Origin: Pseudosporangium ferrugineum
GTDB lineage: Bacteria > Actinomycetota > Actinomycetes > Mycobacteriales > Micromonosporaceae
Direction of reading: 5' to 3'
Assembly (NCBI RefSeq): GCF_003002065.1
Contig: NZ_PVZG01000037.1
Span: 1 to 37,022, forward strand
DNA: 37,022 nt
Positions 24,721-31,662 of this stretch are shown here, in pieces (position 1 is the first letter of the stretch; every line of letters starts with the position of its first letter). A program made the translations under genes and the position numbers. The notes under the pieces were generated by a model. That model searched no databases and had not been told where the DNA came from. It saw only the letters and a list, made by a program, of their open reading frames with translations.

Positions 24721-26208
24721 TTAGCGGGAGTGGTAGTTGGGGGCCTCGACGGTCATCTGGATGTCGTGCGGGTGGCTCTCCTTCAGGCCCGCAGCGGTAA
24801 TCCTGATGAGCTGGCCGCGCTCCTGCAAGTCCGCGATCGTCTCCGCGCCCGCGTAACCCATCGACAGGCGCAGGCCGCCGACCAGCTGCGCCATCACGCG
24901 CGACAGCGGGCCGCGGTAGGGCACCTGGCCCTCGACGCCCTCGGGAACGAGCTTCTCCTCCGGCACGTCGTGCTGGAAGTAGCGGTCCTTGGAGTAGGAC
25001 TTCGCCTGGCCACGGGACTGCATCGCGCCCAGCGACCCCATCCCGCGGTACGACTTGTACTGCTTGCCGTTGACGAAGATCAGGTCGCCGGGGCTCTCCT
25101 CGGAGCCGGCGAGCAGGCCGCCCAGCATCACCGTCTCGGCACCGGCCACGATCGCCTTGGCGATGTCGCCGGAATACTGCACGCCGCCGTCGGCGATCAC
25201 CGGCACGCCGGCCGGCTTGCAGGCCCGGGCCGCCTCCATCACCGCGGTGATCTGCGGCACGCCCACGCCGGCGACGATCCGGGTGGTGCAGATGGCGCCG
25301 GGACCGACGCCCACCTTCACCGCGTCGGCGCCGGCCTCGACCATGGCCTTGGCCCCCGCGTACGTCGCGACGTTGCCGCCGACGATGTCCGTGACGGTGT
25401 CCTTCTTCAGCCGCGCGATCATGTCGAGCACCTGGCGCTGGTGCCCGTGCGAGGTGTCCACGATGATCACGTCGACACCGGCGTCGATCAGCCCGCGGGC
25501 GCGCTTGTACGACTCGTCGCCGACCCCGATCGCGGCGGCGACCCGCAGCCGGCCCTGGGGGTCCTTGGTGGCGTTCGGGTACTGCTCGCTCTTGGTGAAG
25601 TCCTTGACCGTGATCAGCCCGCGCAGCCGGCCGTTGTCGTCGACCAGCGGGAGCTTCTCCACCTTGTGCCGCTGCAGCAGGGCGAGCGCCTCCTCCTTGG
25701 CGACGCCGACCGGGGCGGTGATCAGCGGCGACTTCGTCATGACGTCGCGCACCTTGGCGCTGTGATCGGTGACGAACCGCATGTCACGGTTGGTGACGAT
25801 GCCGACCAGCACGCCCTCGGCGTCCACCACCGGCACGCCGGAGATCCGGAACTTGCCGCAGAGCGCGTCGACGTGCGCGAGGGTGTCATCCGGGTTGCAG
25901 GTGACCGGGTTGGTGATCATGCCCGACTCGGAACGCTTCACGAGGTCGACCTGGGCCGCCTGGTCCTCGGCCGACAGGTTGCGGTGCAGCACGCCGATGC
26001 CGCCCTCGCGCGCCATCGCGATCGCCATCCGCGCCTCTGTGACGGTGTCCATGGCCGCGGAGAGCAGCGGGATGGAGAGTCCGACGTTGCGGGTCAGTCG
26101 GGTGATCGTGTTGACCCGGCTCGGCACCACGTCGGATTCACCGGGCTGGAGGAGGACGTCGTCGAACGTCAGACCGAGAGGAACCGTACGCGCGGACTCA
26201 GTTTCCAC
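24721..26208 (-). CDS. guaB: IMP dehydrogenase
   Basis: 495 residues, catalysing NAD-dependent oxidation of IMP to XMP, the committed step to GMP. The catalytic Cys307 lies in G-P-G-A-I-C-T-T-R. A CBS-domain pair is inserted at about residues 100-220. The flap region has K-Y-F/Y-Q-type residues (D-R-Y-F-Q). Start GTG 26208 is preceded by AGGGA at usable spacing. It heads a cluster with guaB3 and two M1-type lipoprotein genes. It diverges from the DUF5319 gene. Confidence 0.98.
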   Translation of the reverse strand: METESARTVPLGLTFDDVLLQPGESDVVPSRVNTITRLTRNVGLSIPLLSAAMDTVTEARMAIAMAREGGIGVLHRNLSAEDQAAQVDLVKRSESGMITNPVTCNPDDTLAHVDALCGKFRISGVPVVDAEGVLVGIVTNRDMRFVTDHSAKVRDVMTKSPLITAPVGVAKEEALALLQRHKVEKLPLVDDNGRLRGLITVKDFTKSEQYPNATKDPQGRLRVAAAIGVGDESYKRARGLIDAGVDVIIVDTSHGHQRQVLDMIARLKKDTVTDIVGGNVATYAGAKAMVEAGADAVKVGVGPGAICTTRIVAGVGVPQITAVMEAARACKPAGVPVIADGGVQYSGDIAKAIVAGAETVMLGGLLAGSEESPGDLIFVNGKQYKSYRGMGSLGAMQSRGQAKSYSKDRYFQHDVPEEKLVPEGVEGQVPYRGPLSRVMAQLVGGLRLSMGYAGAETIADLQERGQLIRITAAGLKESHPHDIQMTVEAPNYHSR

Positions 26209-26329
26209 AGATCATCCCTAGAGAAGAGGCGGAGTGTTACATCCTACTCATCGACCGGGGCGCCCCCGACGGGGCGGACAGCACGTGCGGGCCACCACAC
26301 AGGGGCCCCGGATGGGTACGGTAGACATC

Positions 26330-26731
26330 GTGCAAGAAGAGCCGATCGACCCGTTCAACGGCGACCCCGCCGACCCGGCCGCGGGCCTCGACGACCTCAC
26401 CGAGGACGCCGAGCAGGATCCGCTGACCGAGGCCGAGCGGCAAGATGTGCTCGAGGACCTGTCTGACCTGGAGATCTATCAGGCGCTGCTGAGTCCGACG
26501 GGGATCCGCGGCCTGGTGATCGAGTGCGAGGACTGCCACGAACCGCACTACTTCGACTGGGATCTGCTGCGCGGAAACCTGCGCCATCTGCTCTCCAGCG
26601 GGCGGCCGCGGGTGCACGAGCCTGCCTACGATCCGGATCCGGACCACTACGTCACGTGGGAGTACGCCCGAGGTTATGCGGATGGCGTACACGACACCCT
26701 GACCGAAGGTTCGGACGACGACCCTTCCTGA
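26330..26731 (+). CDS. DUF5319-family protein
   Basis: 133 residues of the conserved actinobacterial DUF5319 family (Mycobacterium Rv3412-like), function unknown. It has an acidic N-terminus (E-E-P-I-D-P-F-N-G-D). The family core is G-I-R-G-L-V-I-E-C-E-D-C-H-E-P-H-Y, where C-x2-C with nearby His suggests metal binding, followed by E-P-A-Y-D-P-D-P-D and Y-V-T-W-E-Y. Start is GTG 26330 or ATG 26312; a TACGGT box 7 bases before the GTG would fit a leaderless mRNA. It sits divergent from guaB, as in other actinobacteria. Confidence 0.88.
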   Translation: MQEEPIDPFNGDPADPAAGLDDLTEDAEQDPLTEAERQDVLEDLSDLEIYQALLSPTGIRGLVIECEDCHEPHYFDWDLLRGNLRHLLSSGRPRVHEPAYDPDPDHYVTWEYARGYADGVHDTLTEGSDDDPS

Positions 26732-26756
26732 GCCGCTCCTCCCCGGCCATCACGAG

Positions 26757-26788
26757 ACGGCGGGCCGTCCCTCCGGGCGGCCCGCCGT
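26757..26788. terminator. Stem-loop between converging DUF5319 and BldM-like genes
   Basis: Perfect 11-bp arms ACGGCGGGCCG and CGGCCCGCCGT with a 10-base loop between two converging stops. Confidence 0.85.
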
Positions 26789-26883
26789 TCGCTGTCTGTG
26801 CTATCCGGATCGCGGGCCGGCGTTCCGATCGGACCACCCCGTCCGATCCGTGCCGCCGGCCCCGCTCGCCGGTCGTCGCCCGG

Positions 26884-27729
26884 TCAGGCCACCAGGCCCG
26901 CGCGGAACCCGGCCGCCACCGCGTGCGCCCGGTCGCGCGCACCCAGCTTGCGGAACAGCCTGCGGGCGTGGGTCTTCACCGTGTCCTCGGACACGAACAG
27001 CTCGCGCCCGATCTCGGCGTTGCTCTTCCCGTCGGCCATCCCGCGCAGCACCTGTAGTTCCCGTTCGGTGAGCGTCAGGCGCCGGCCGGTCGGTGCCGCC
27101 TCGCCCACCCGTGGATCGTTGCCCGGCCAGACCACGGGGCGCCCGGTCGCCGGGTCGATCTCCGAGCCGTCCCCGCGCTGGGCGGGAACCATCGGCGAGT
27201 TCGGCAGCATGGCCGGGATGCCCGCGGCGTTCGGCGTGCCGGCCATGGCGAGGCCGTCACGGTGCAGGCCACGGGCGGCGGCCGAGTTGTTGTTGCGCCC
27301 CGCTCCGCCCACCGCCGCCGGCTGGGCGTTGGCGCCGTTGATCGGCATGCCCTGGGGGCGTACCGGCAACAGCAGGAGCAGCAGGGCCTTGGCGACCACG
27401 CTGACCAGGTCATGCTCGACACCGCGGATGACGCCGCGGGCGCCGGCGGCGACCGTGGCGGCGGCGACCCGGGGGTCTTCCGCGCCGAAGAGAACGACCT
27501 GCGCCTGCGGGGCGCGGGCGAGGACGCGCCGGGTGAAACCGACGCTGTCGGGACGGGTCACGGCGGTGTCGGCCAGAACGACCTCGGCCGGCCTTTCAGC
27601 CAGACGGATCATGGCTTCGGTCTCGCTCACCGCTGTCCGAACCACCCCGGTCATGCCGAGCCGGGCCGCGGTGGACGCGACGGTCTGGGCCGCCAGTGGG
27701 GTACGGACGCACACGAGGACGGTACGCAC
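26884..27729 (-). CDS. BldM-like orphan response regulator with degenerate receiver
   Basis: 281 residues. The C-terminal LuxR-type DNA-binding domain (L-T-E-R-E-L-Q-V-L near 220, then S-N-A-E-I-G-R-E-L-F-V-S-E-D-T-V-K-T-H-A-R-R) matches the helix-turn-helix of Streptomyces BldM very closely, as I recall it. The position next to a WhiD-like gene and guaB is also the bldM locus. The receiver is poorly conserved: the usual acidic pair is replaced (V-L-V-C-V-R-T-P). An Asp remains in V-V-L-A-D-T, and there is no convincing conserved Lys. An ~80-residue Ala/Gly/Asn/Pro linker follows. Start GTG 27729 has AAGGAGG 6 bases upstream. It probably regulates development without phosphorylation. No kinase is nearby. 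Confidence 0.85.
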   Translation of the reverse strand: MRTVLVCVRTPLAAQTVASTAARLGMTGVVRTAVSETEAMIRLAERPAEVVLADTAVTRPDSVGFTRRVLARAPQAQVVLFGAEDPRVAAATVAAGARGVIRGVEHDLVSVVAKALLLLLLPVRPQGMPINGANAQPAAVGGAGRNNNSAAARGLHRDGLAMAGTPNAAGIPAMLPNSPMVPAQRGDGSEIDPATGRPVVWPGNDPRVGEAAPTGRRLTLTERELQVLRGMADGKSNAEIGRELFVSEDTVKTHARRLFRKLGARDRAHAVAAGFRAGLVA

Positions 27730-27959
27730 AGTGATCCTCCTTCTCTCTCAGAGGAGATCACGCGAGGGCCGCAGCATTACGCGCTTTAGATGGAAAAAAT
27801 GGGAAAGATCGGTACGGTTTTCGGCACCGGTGAGATACGGCCGACGAAGACATCGACAACTCGTGTGTGATCCGGCGTTTGCCGGGGTACACGGGCGGCA
27901 GGCCTGAGCCAGGCCCCTCATGACAACACTCCGCGGTGCCGCGCGGGAGGAGGGTGTTG

Positions 27960-28349
27960 ATGTCGAACGTTCGCAGACTGCCCGGGCCCATCGCCGATCT
28001 CTGGGATTGGCAACGACTCGGCCTGTGCAGGGGGCGCGACAGTGCCCAGTTCTTCCACCCCGACGGCGAACGCGGATCTTCCCGCAATCGTCGCGAGGCG
28101 AAAGCCAAGACCATGTGCGGCGCATGCCCCGTACGAGCCGAGTGCGCCGCCCACGCGTTGGCGGTCCGTGAGCCTTACGGCGTCTGGGGAGGTTTCAGCG
28201 AAGCGGAGCGGCTGCGGCTGCTCGCGGTCGGCTGGGAGGACCTCGCCGATCGGCATCACGGACGGGTCGACCTTGCCCGGCTCGAGGCACGCCTCGGCCG
28301 GCCCCACAAATCCACGGTGCCGGCACAGCGGCAGGCACCGGCGGCCTGA
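27960..28349 (+). CDS. whiD: WhiB-family iron-sulfur regulator (WhiD/WhiB3-like)
   Basis: 129 residues. Four cluster-binding cysteines: Cys23, Cys53, Cys56 and Cys62 (C-x2-C-x5-C). The G-V-W-G-G turn is at residues 74-78, followed by a basic C-terminal tail for DNA binding. WhiB-like proteins carry a [4Fe-4S] cluster sensitive to oxygen and nitric oxide and usually bind the primary sigma factor. Location beside bldM, guaB and groEL matches WhiD (Streptomyces) and WhiB3 (Mycobacterium). The start is fixed by GGAGGAGGG just upstream. The 230-bp divergent region shared with the BldM-like gene is AT-richer than its surroundings and contains a small GGCCTG-AGC-CAGGCC hairpin. Confidence 0.93.
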   Translation: MSNVRRLPGPIADLWDWQRLGLCRGRDSAQFFHPDGERGSSRNRREAKAKTMCGACPVRAECAAHALAVREPYGVWGGFSEAERLRLLAVGWEDLADRHHGRVDLARLEARLGRPHKSTVPAQRQAPAA

Positions 28350-28383
28350 CGCCGCCCGACGCGCGGCATCACCACACACCTGA

Positions 28384-28413
28384 CGACGCGGTTCCCATCC
28401 GGGGGCCGCGTCG
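28384..28413 (+). terminator. Terminator of the WhiD-like gene
   Basis: Arms CGACGCGG and CCGCGTCG with inner CCC/GGG pairing, 35 bp after the stop. Confidence 0.8.
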
Positions 28414-28636
28414 GCGTCTGCATCGGCATGTCAGCCGCATCGGTGAACATGCAAGCCACCGTATGAGCGAACTTGCCCTTGACGTCGGACGAAAAGTGCG
28501 GCTTTCGCGTGACACCCGATCGGCATGCCACGCCCCTCCCCCACCGCCCCGACCGCCCGCCCCAGGACCCCGATGGGATGCGTTTCTGCTGGTCAGAGGC
28601 GGATGGCTGAGTGACTAGTCCGGTTTGCGCGAGCAC

Positions 28637-28669
28637 AAGCCGCTGACGGCGCGGGCGTATAGGCGGCTT
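28637..28669 (+). terminator. Stem-loop with short T-run in the gene-poor region
   Basis: AAGCCGC and GCGGCTT arms with a 19-base loop; the right arm continues into TTTT. It might end a non-coding transcript, as no gene precedes it directly. Confidence 0.45.
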
Positions 28670-28721
28670 TTAAACACACCGATCGCCCGCCGCACGCGGC
28701 GATGGTGAGCGGCGCCCGGAA

Positions 28722-28748
28722 GGGATCGCGGAACGAGCCCGCGATCCC
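28722..28748. other. Perfect 10-bp hairpin
   Basis: GGGATCGCGG and CCGCGATCCC with a 7-base loop. It may be a terminator for minus-strand transcription leaving the molybdoenzyme gene, about 290 bp downstream of its stop, or a protein site. Confidence 0.5.
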
Positions 28749-29038
28749 GGGCAGGCGGCCGGTCCCGGGGTGAGCGGACGGGCCGAGCGCGGTCGATGGT
28801 CAGAGGCGTGGAGCCCCGGCCCGCCGTCCGGTGGGGCCGACAAGCGCGGGGTCGGCGCGCGGTCGGTCCCGGGGCGCCAGCGACCCGGCGACCGGGACGG
28901 AGCGGTCGGGCCGGACGGCGACGGACGTGGCGACAAGCACGGCGACGAGCGAACGGGAACGGGCAGGAACGCGAACCAAGCGGGGACGCGGGCCCGCCCG
29001 GGGCGCGGACCAGGCGGGGACGCGGGTGGGTGGGCGGG

Positions 29039-30805
29039 TTAGTTGATTGTTACCTGGGTGGAGTGCCAGCCTGTGGCGCCGTCGGGGGCTGTGGGGGTGG
29101 GGGTGCTTGTCTGGGTTTCGCCGGTGGTGTCGGTGGCTCGGACCCGGAGGGTGTGCTTGCCCGGCGTTGCCTGCCATTGCCAGGACCATTGGACCCAGGT
29201 GTCCGCGGAGACCGGGGGTGCCAGGGTCGCCTCGGCCCAGGGGCCCGCGTCGACCTGGACCTCCACCTTCGCGATGCCGCGGTGCTGGGCCCAGGCCACG
29301 CCGGCCACCGTCACCGGGCCCGCCTTGCGGCCGGAGCCGTCGCGGGGGGTGTCGATGCGGGACTGGGTCTTGATCGGTCCCTGGGCCGACCAGCCCCGGG
29401 GCACCCAGTACGCGTCGAAGTCCGCGAACCGGGTCAGCTCGATCTCGGTGATCCACTTGCACGCGGAGACGTAGCCGTAGAGGCCGGGCACGACCATGCG
29501 GACGGGGAATCCGTGCGACACCGGCAGCGGTTGGCCGTTCATGCCGACGGCCAGGAGGGCGTCGCGCCCGTCGCGCAGGACCGAGGTGGGGGTGCCGCAC
29601 GTCCAGCCGTCGGCGGAGCGGGACACCACCTGGTCGGCCTCCGGCAGGGGCTGGGCCTCGTCGAGCAGGGCCTTGATCGGCGTACCGAGCCAGAGGGCGT
29701 TGCCGATGAGGTCGCCGCCGACCTCGTTCGAGACGCAGGCCAGGGTGACGTACCGGGAGATCATCGGGCGCTGGAGCAGCTCGGCCCAGGTGACCGTGAT
29801 CGGGTTGCGGACCATGCCGTGGATGCGCAGCTCCCAGGTGGAGGGGTCGACCTGGGGCGGATACAGCGCGGTGTCGATGCGATAGAAGTCCCTGTTCGAG
29901 GTGACGTACGCGCTCGCCCCGGGGGCCTGGGCCCCGGCCGGGACCGACGGGGCGGCCTGCACGGGCGGGGGCAGGACGACGGCCTCACGGGCGGCGGTGA
30001 CCGCGCGCCGGGAGGTCAGGAAGCGCCCGCCGAAGCCGCCGACGATGCCCGCCCCCGCGACGAGCCCGGTCCCGATGAGGAACCGGCGGCGGCTCCCGTC
30101 GGGCAGCGGCCACGAGGCCGCGGCGGAGGGCCGGACGGCAGCGGCGAGCCGGGTGCCGGCGGACGGCCGGGCAGCGGACGGCCGGGCAGCGGACGGCCGG
30201 GCAGCGGACGGCCGGGCAGCGGACGGGTGGGCAGCGGCGGACGGCTCGGCGACGGGCGGCTCGGTAGCGGACGGTTCGGTGACGGACGGGTGGGCAGCGA
30301 CGGGCGGCTCGGTGGCGGCGGCGAGCGGGACGAGGTAGCGCAGGGCGGCCATCGCGGCCAGCCCGGCGACGAGCGACGGCAGGGCCGCGGCGGCGCCCGC
30401 GTCGTGGCGGGTCAGTGCGGCCACGACGCCCACGGCGGTGAAGAGCGCGACGCCGGCGGCGGCGAGCCGCCAGGAGCGCCGCGCCGCGATGCCGACCGCC
30501 GCCGCATACAGCGCGAGCAGGACGATCGTGCCGGTGATCAGCGCGGTCTTGTCGTGCTTGCCGAAGACGGCGATGCCGAAGTCCTTGACCGGGGCGGGCA
30601 CGTTGTCGACCACCACCCCGCCGACCGCGAGCAACGGGGACGAGAGCGGCCCGGTGAGGACGGCGACGATCTCCGCGACGCCGAGGGCCGCCGCGGCGGC
30701 GGCGACCCCGGCCAGGGCGGCCCGGAGCGGCCCGGCCCAGGAACGGGCCGCGGCCGGCCGCGGCGACGGCGGGGAGATCGATGGAGCGGAACCGGAGTGC
30801 GTCAC
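29039..30805 (-). CDS. Membrane-anchored molybdopterin oxidoreductase (sulfite-oxidase fold)
   Basis: 588 residues. The first ~165 residues carry four to five hydrophobic helices. A 50-residue Pro/Ala/Ser linker with A-A-R-P-S repeats follows. An S-R-R-R-F-L-I-G-T-G-L segment near 245 then looks like a Tat signal. The catalytic part is a sulfite oxidase/YedY-type molybdopterin domain with the metal-binding Cys in T-L-A-C-V-S-N-E-V and the C-x-T-P-T segment. A Mo-co dimerisation beta-domain is C-terminal. It is expected to act outside the membrane; the substrate is unknown. GTG 30805 is chosen because GGGGAGG stands 9 bases upstream; ATG 30814 abuts that site and is less likely. Confidence 0.9.
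   Translation of the reverse strand: MTHSGSAPSISPPSPRPAAARSWAGPLRAALAGVAAAAAALGVAEIVAVLTGPLSSPLLAVGGVVVDNVPAPVKDFGIAVFGKHDKTALITGTIVLLALYAAAVGIAARRSWRLAAAGVALFTAVGVVAALTRHDAGAAAALPSLVAGLAAMAALRYLVPLAAATEPPVAAHPSVTEPSATEPPVAEPSAAAHPSAARPSAARPSAARPSAARPSAGTRLAAAVRPSAAASWPLPDGSRRRFLIGTGLVAGAGIVGGFGGRFLTSRRAVTAAREAVVLPPPVQAAPSVPAGAQAPGASAYVTSNRDFYRIDTALYPPQVDPSTWELRIHGMVRNPITVTWAELLQRPMISRYVTLACVSNEVGGDLIGNALWLGTPIKALLDEAQPLPEADQVVSRSADGWTCGTPTSVLRDGRDALLAVGMNGQPLPVSHGFPVRMVVPGLYGYVSACKWITEIELTRFADFDAYWVPRGWSAQGPIKTQSRIDTPRDGSGRKAGPVTVAGVAWAQHRGIAKVEVQVDAGPWAEATLAPPVSADTWVQWSWQWQATPGKHTLRVRATDTTGETQTSTPTPTAPDGATGWHSTQVTIN
30161..30235 (-). repeat. Five 15-bp tandem repeats in the molybdoenzyme linker
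   Basis: Plus-strand unit GGACGGCCGGGCAGC, four exact copies and a fifth variant. It encodes repeats of A-A-R-P-S between the membrane part and the Tat-like segment. In frame, so linker length can vary. Confidence 0.95.
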
Positions 30806-30853
30806 GCCCTCCATCCTCCCCGCGCCGACCCCGAAAGCCTCTTACGAAGTTAT

Positions 30854-30969
30854 GACGGCCGGCGAGCGAACAACGAGCTGATGACGGCCGGCGAGCGAAC
30901 AACGAGCTGATGACGGCCGGCGAGCGAACAACGAGCTGATGACGGCCGGCGAGCGACTCACGAGCTGAT
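30854..30969 (-). repeat. Four 29-bp tandem repeats of the 3' end of the P-loop gene
   Basis: Unit GACGGCCGGCGAGCGAACAA plus CGAGCTGAT on the plus strand, at 30854, 30883, 30912 and 30941. The last copy contains the stop codon of the gene at 30958-31578; the first three differ from it only at two positions that remove that stop. The next nine bases begin the gene's own matching segment. Confidence 0.95.
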
Positions 30970-31578
30970 GACGGCCGCCCGCAGCGGCGGCAGCGCCGCG
31001 ACCAGGGACTCCAGCAGCTCCACCGAGCACCGGTCCGCCCGCGGCTCCGGCAGCTTCGGCACGCCCACCCCCGGCAGCTCCCACACGACCCGCCCCGGCG
31101 ACAGCGCCTCCAGCGTCGCGTACCACTGTTGCAGGGGTTCTCGGAGCTGCACGTGCGCGGCGAAGTTGCGGCGGCGGCGGGTCGGATCGGCGTCCCGGCG
31201 GTGCTGCAACGTCGTGACGTCGGGCAGGCCCACCAGGACCGCGTCGGCGAAGCCCAGCCGTCCGCTGCGGAACGCCTCCCGGGTCACCACCAGTTCCCGG
31301 TCGAACTGGGCCCGGGGTGCGAGCCCGAGCGCCGCCATCCCCCACGCGTAGTGCAGCTTGACCGGGTCGGTGTCGCAGAACGCCAGGCCGTCCTCGCGCT
31401 CCAGGTCGAGGGCCGCGGACCAGCGCTGCATGCCGGCCCGTACCCAGTGGCGGGCGAGGGCCGTGGCGTCCGTCGGTTCGCGGCCCGTCATGCGGTACTC
31501 CGCCACGAACCTGCCGACGTACCGGCGGCACCAGGAGGTCTTCCCGGCCGCGCTGGGTCCCTCCACGACGACGATCAT
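30958..31578 (-). CDS. P-loop kinase-like protein (AAA/thymidylate-kinase type)
   Basis: 206 residues. Walker A G-P-S-A-A-G-K-T at residues 7-14, after a hydrophobic beta strand M-I-V-V-V-E. An R-R-R-R segment near residue 140 could be a lid. The overall pattern is that of small nucleotide or small-molecule kinases with an unknown substrate. ATG 31578 is used because AAAGGGG precedes it and the Walker A then sits at the usual distance from the N-terminus. The 3' end is triplicated as DNA repeats just beyond the stop. It is next to groEL, but a terminator separates them. Confidence 0.8.
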   Translation of the reverse strand: MIVVVEGPSAAGKTSWCRRYVGRFVAEYRMTGREPTDATALARHWVRAGMQRWSAALDLEREDGLAFCDTDPVKLHYAWGMAALGLAPRAQFDRELVVTREAFRSGRLGFADAVLVGLPDVTTLQHRRDADPTRRRRNFAAHVQLREPLQQWYATLEALSPGRVVWELPGVGVPKLPEPRADRCSVELLESLVAALPPLRAAVISS

Positions 31579-31616
31579 CCGCGCCCCTTTCCCGGTGAAT
31601 TCTGCATCACACACGA

Positions 31617-31650
31617 GAAAGGGCGCGCCGCGGATGCGACGCGCCCTTTC
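31617..31650 (-). terminator. groEL terminator
   Basis: Perfect arms GAAAGGGCGCG and CGCGCCCTTTC, 12-base loop, 13 bp after the groEL stop on the minus strand. A T-rich arm end helps. Confidence 0.88.
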
Positions 31651-31662
31651 GAGAACTACGGA

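Larger units (their letters stand above)
28350..29038. other. 689-bp gene-poor region with hairpins
   Basis: No convincing gene. It contains the whiD terminator (28384-28413), a second stem AAGCCGC/GCGGCTT followed by T's (28637-28669), and a perfect 10-bp stem (28722-28748). The right third (28800-29038) is G-rich on the plus strand with irregular GGGGACGCGGG repeats. An open frame there looks like low-complexity noise. Confidence 0.6.

Noticed and set aside
22269..24800. 843-codon plus-strand open frame across guaB3 and the M1 peptidase
   Set aside because: Fully antisense to recognised genes; composition is a GC shadow.
24697..26466. Plus-strand 589-codon open frame opposite guaB
   Set aside because: Shadow of guaB; it reads low-complexity Arg/Gly/Asp.
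27730..27830. WhiG-type promoter (TAAA, ~15 bp, GCCGATAA) for the BldM-like gene
   Set aside because: A TAAA is present at the right strand, but the box 15 bp further matches only GCC.
28770..29042. 90-codon G-rich open frame before the molybdoenzyme
   Set aside because: Low-complexity repeats, no ribosome-binding site, and no family.
30854..30969. CRISPR array at the 29-bp repeats
   Set aside because: The repeats are directly adjacent, with no spacers, and derive from a gene end.
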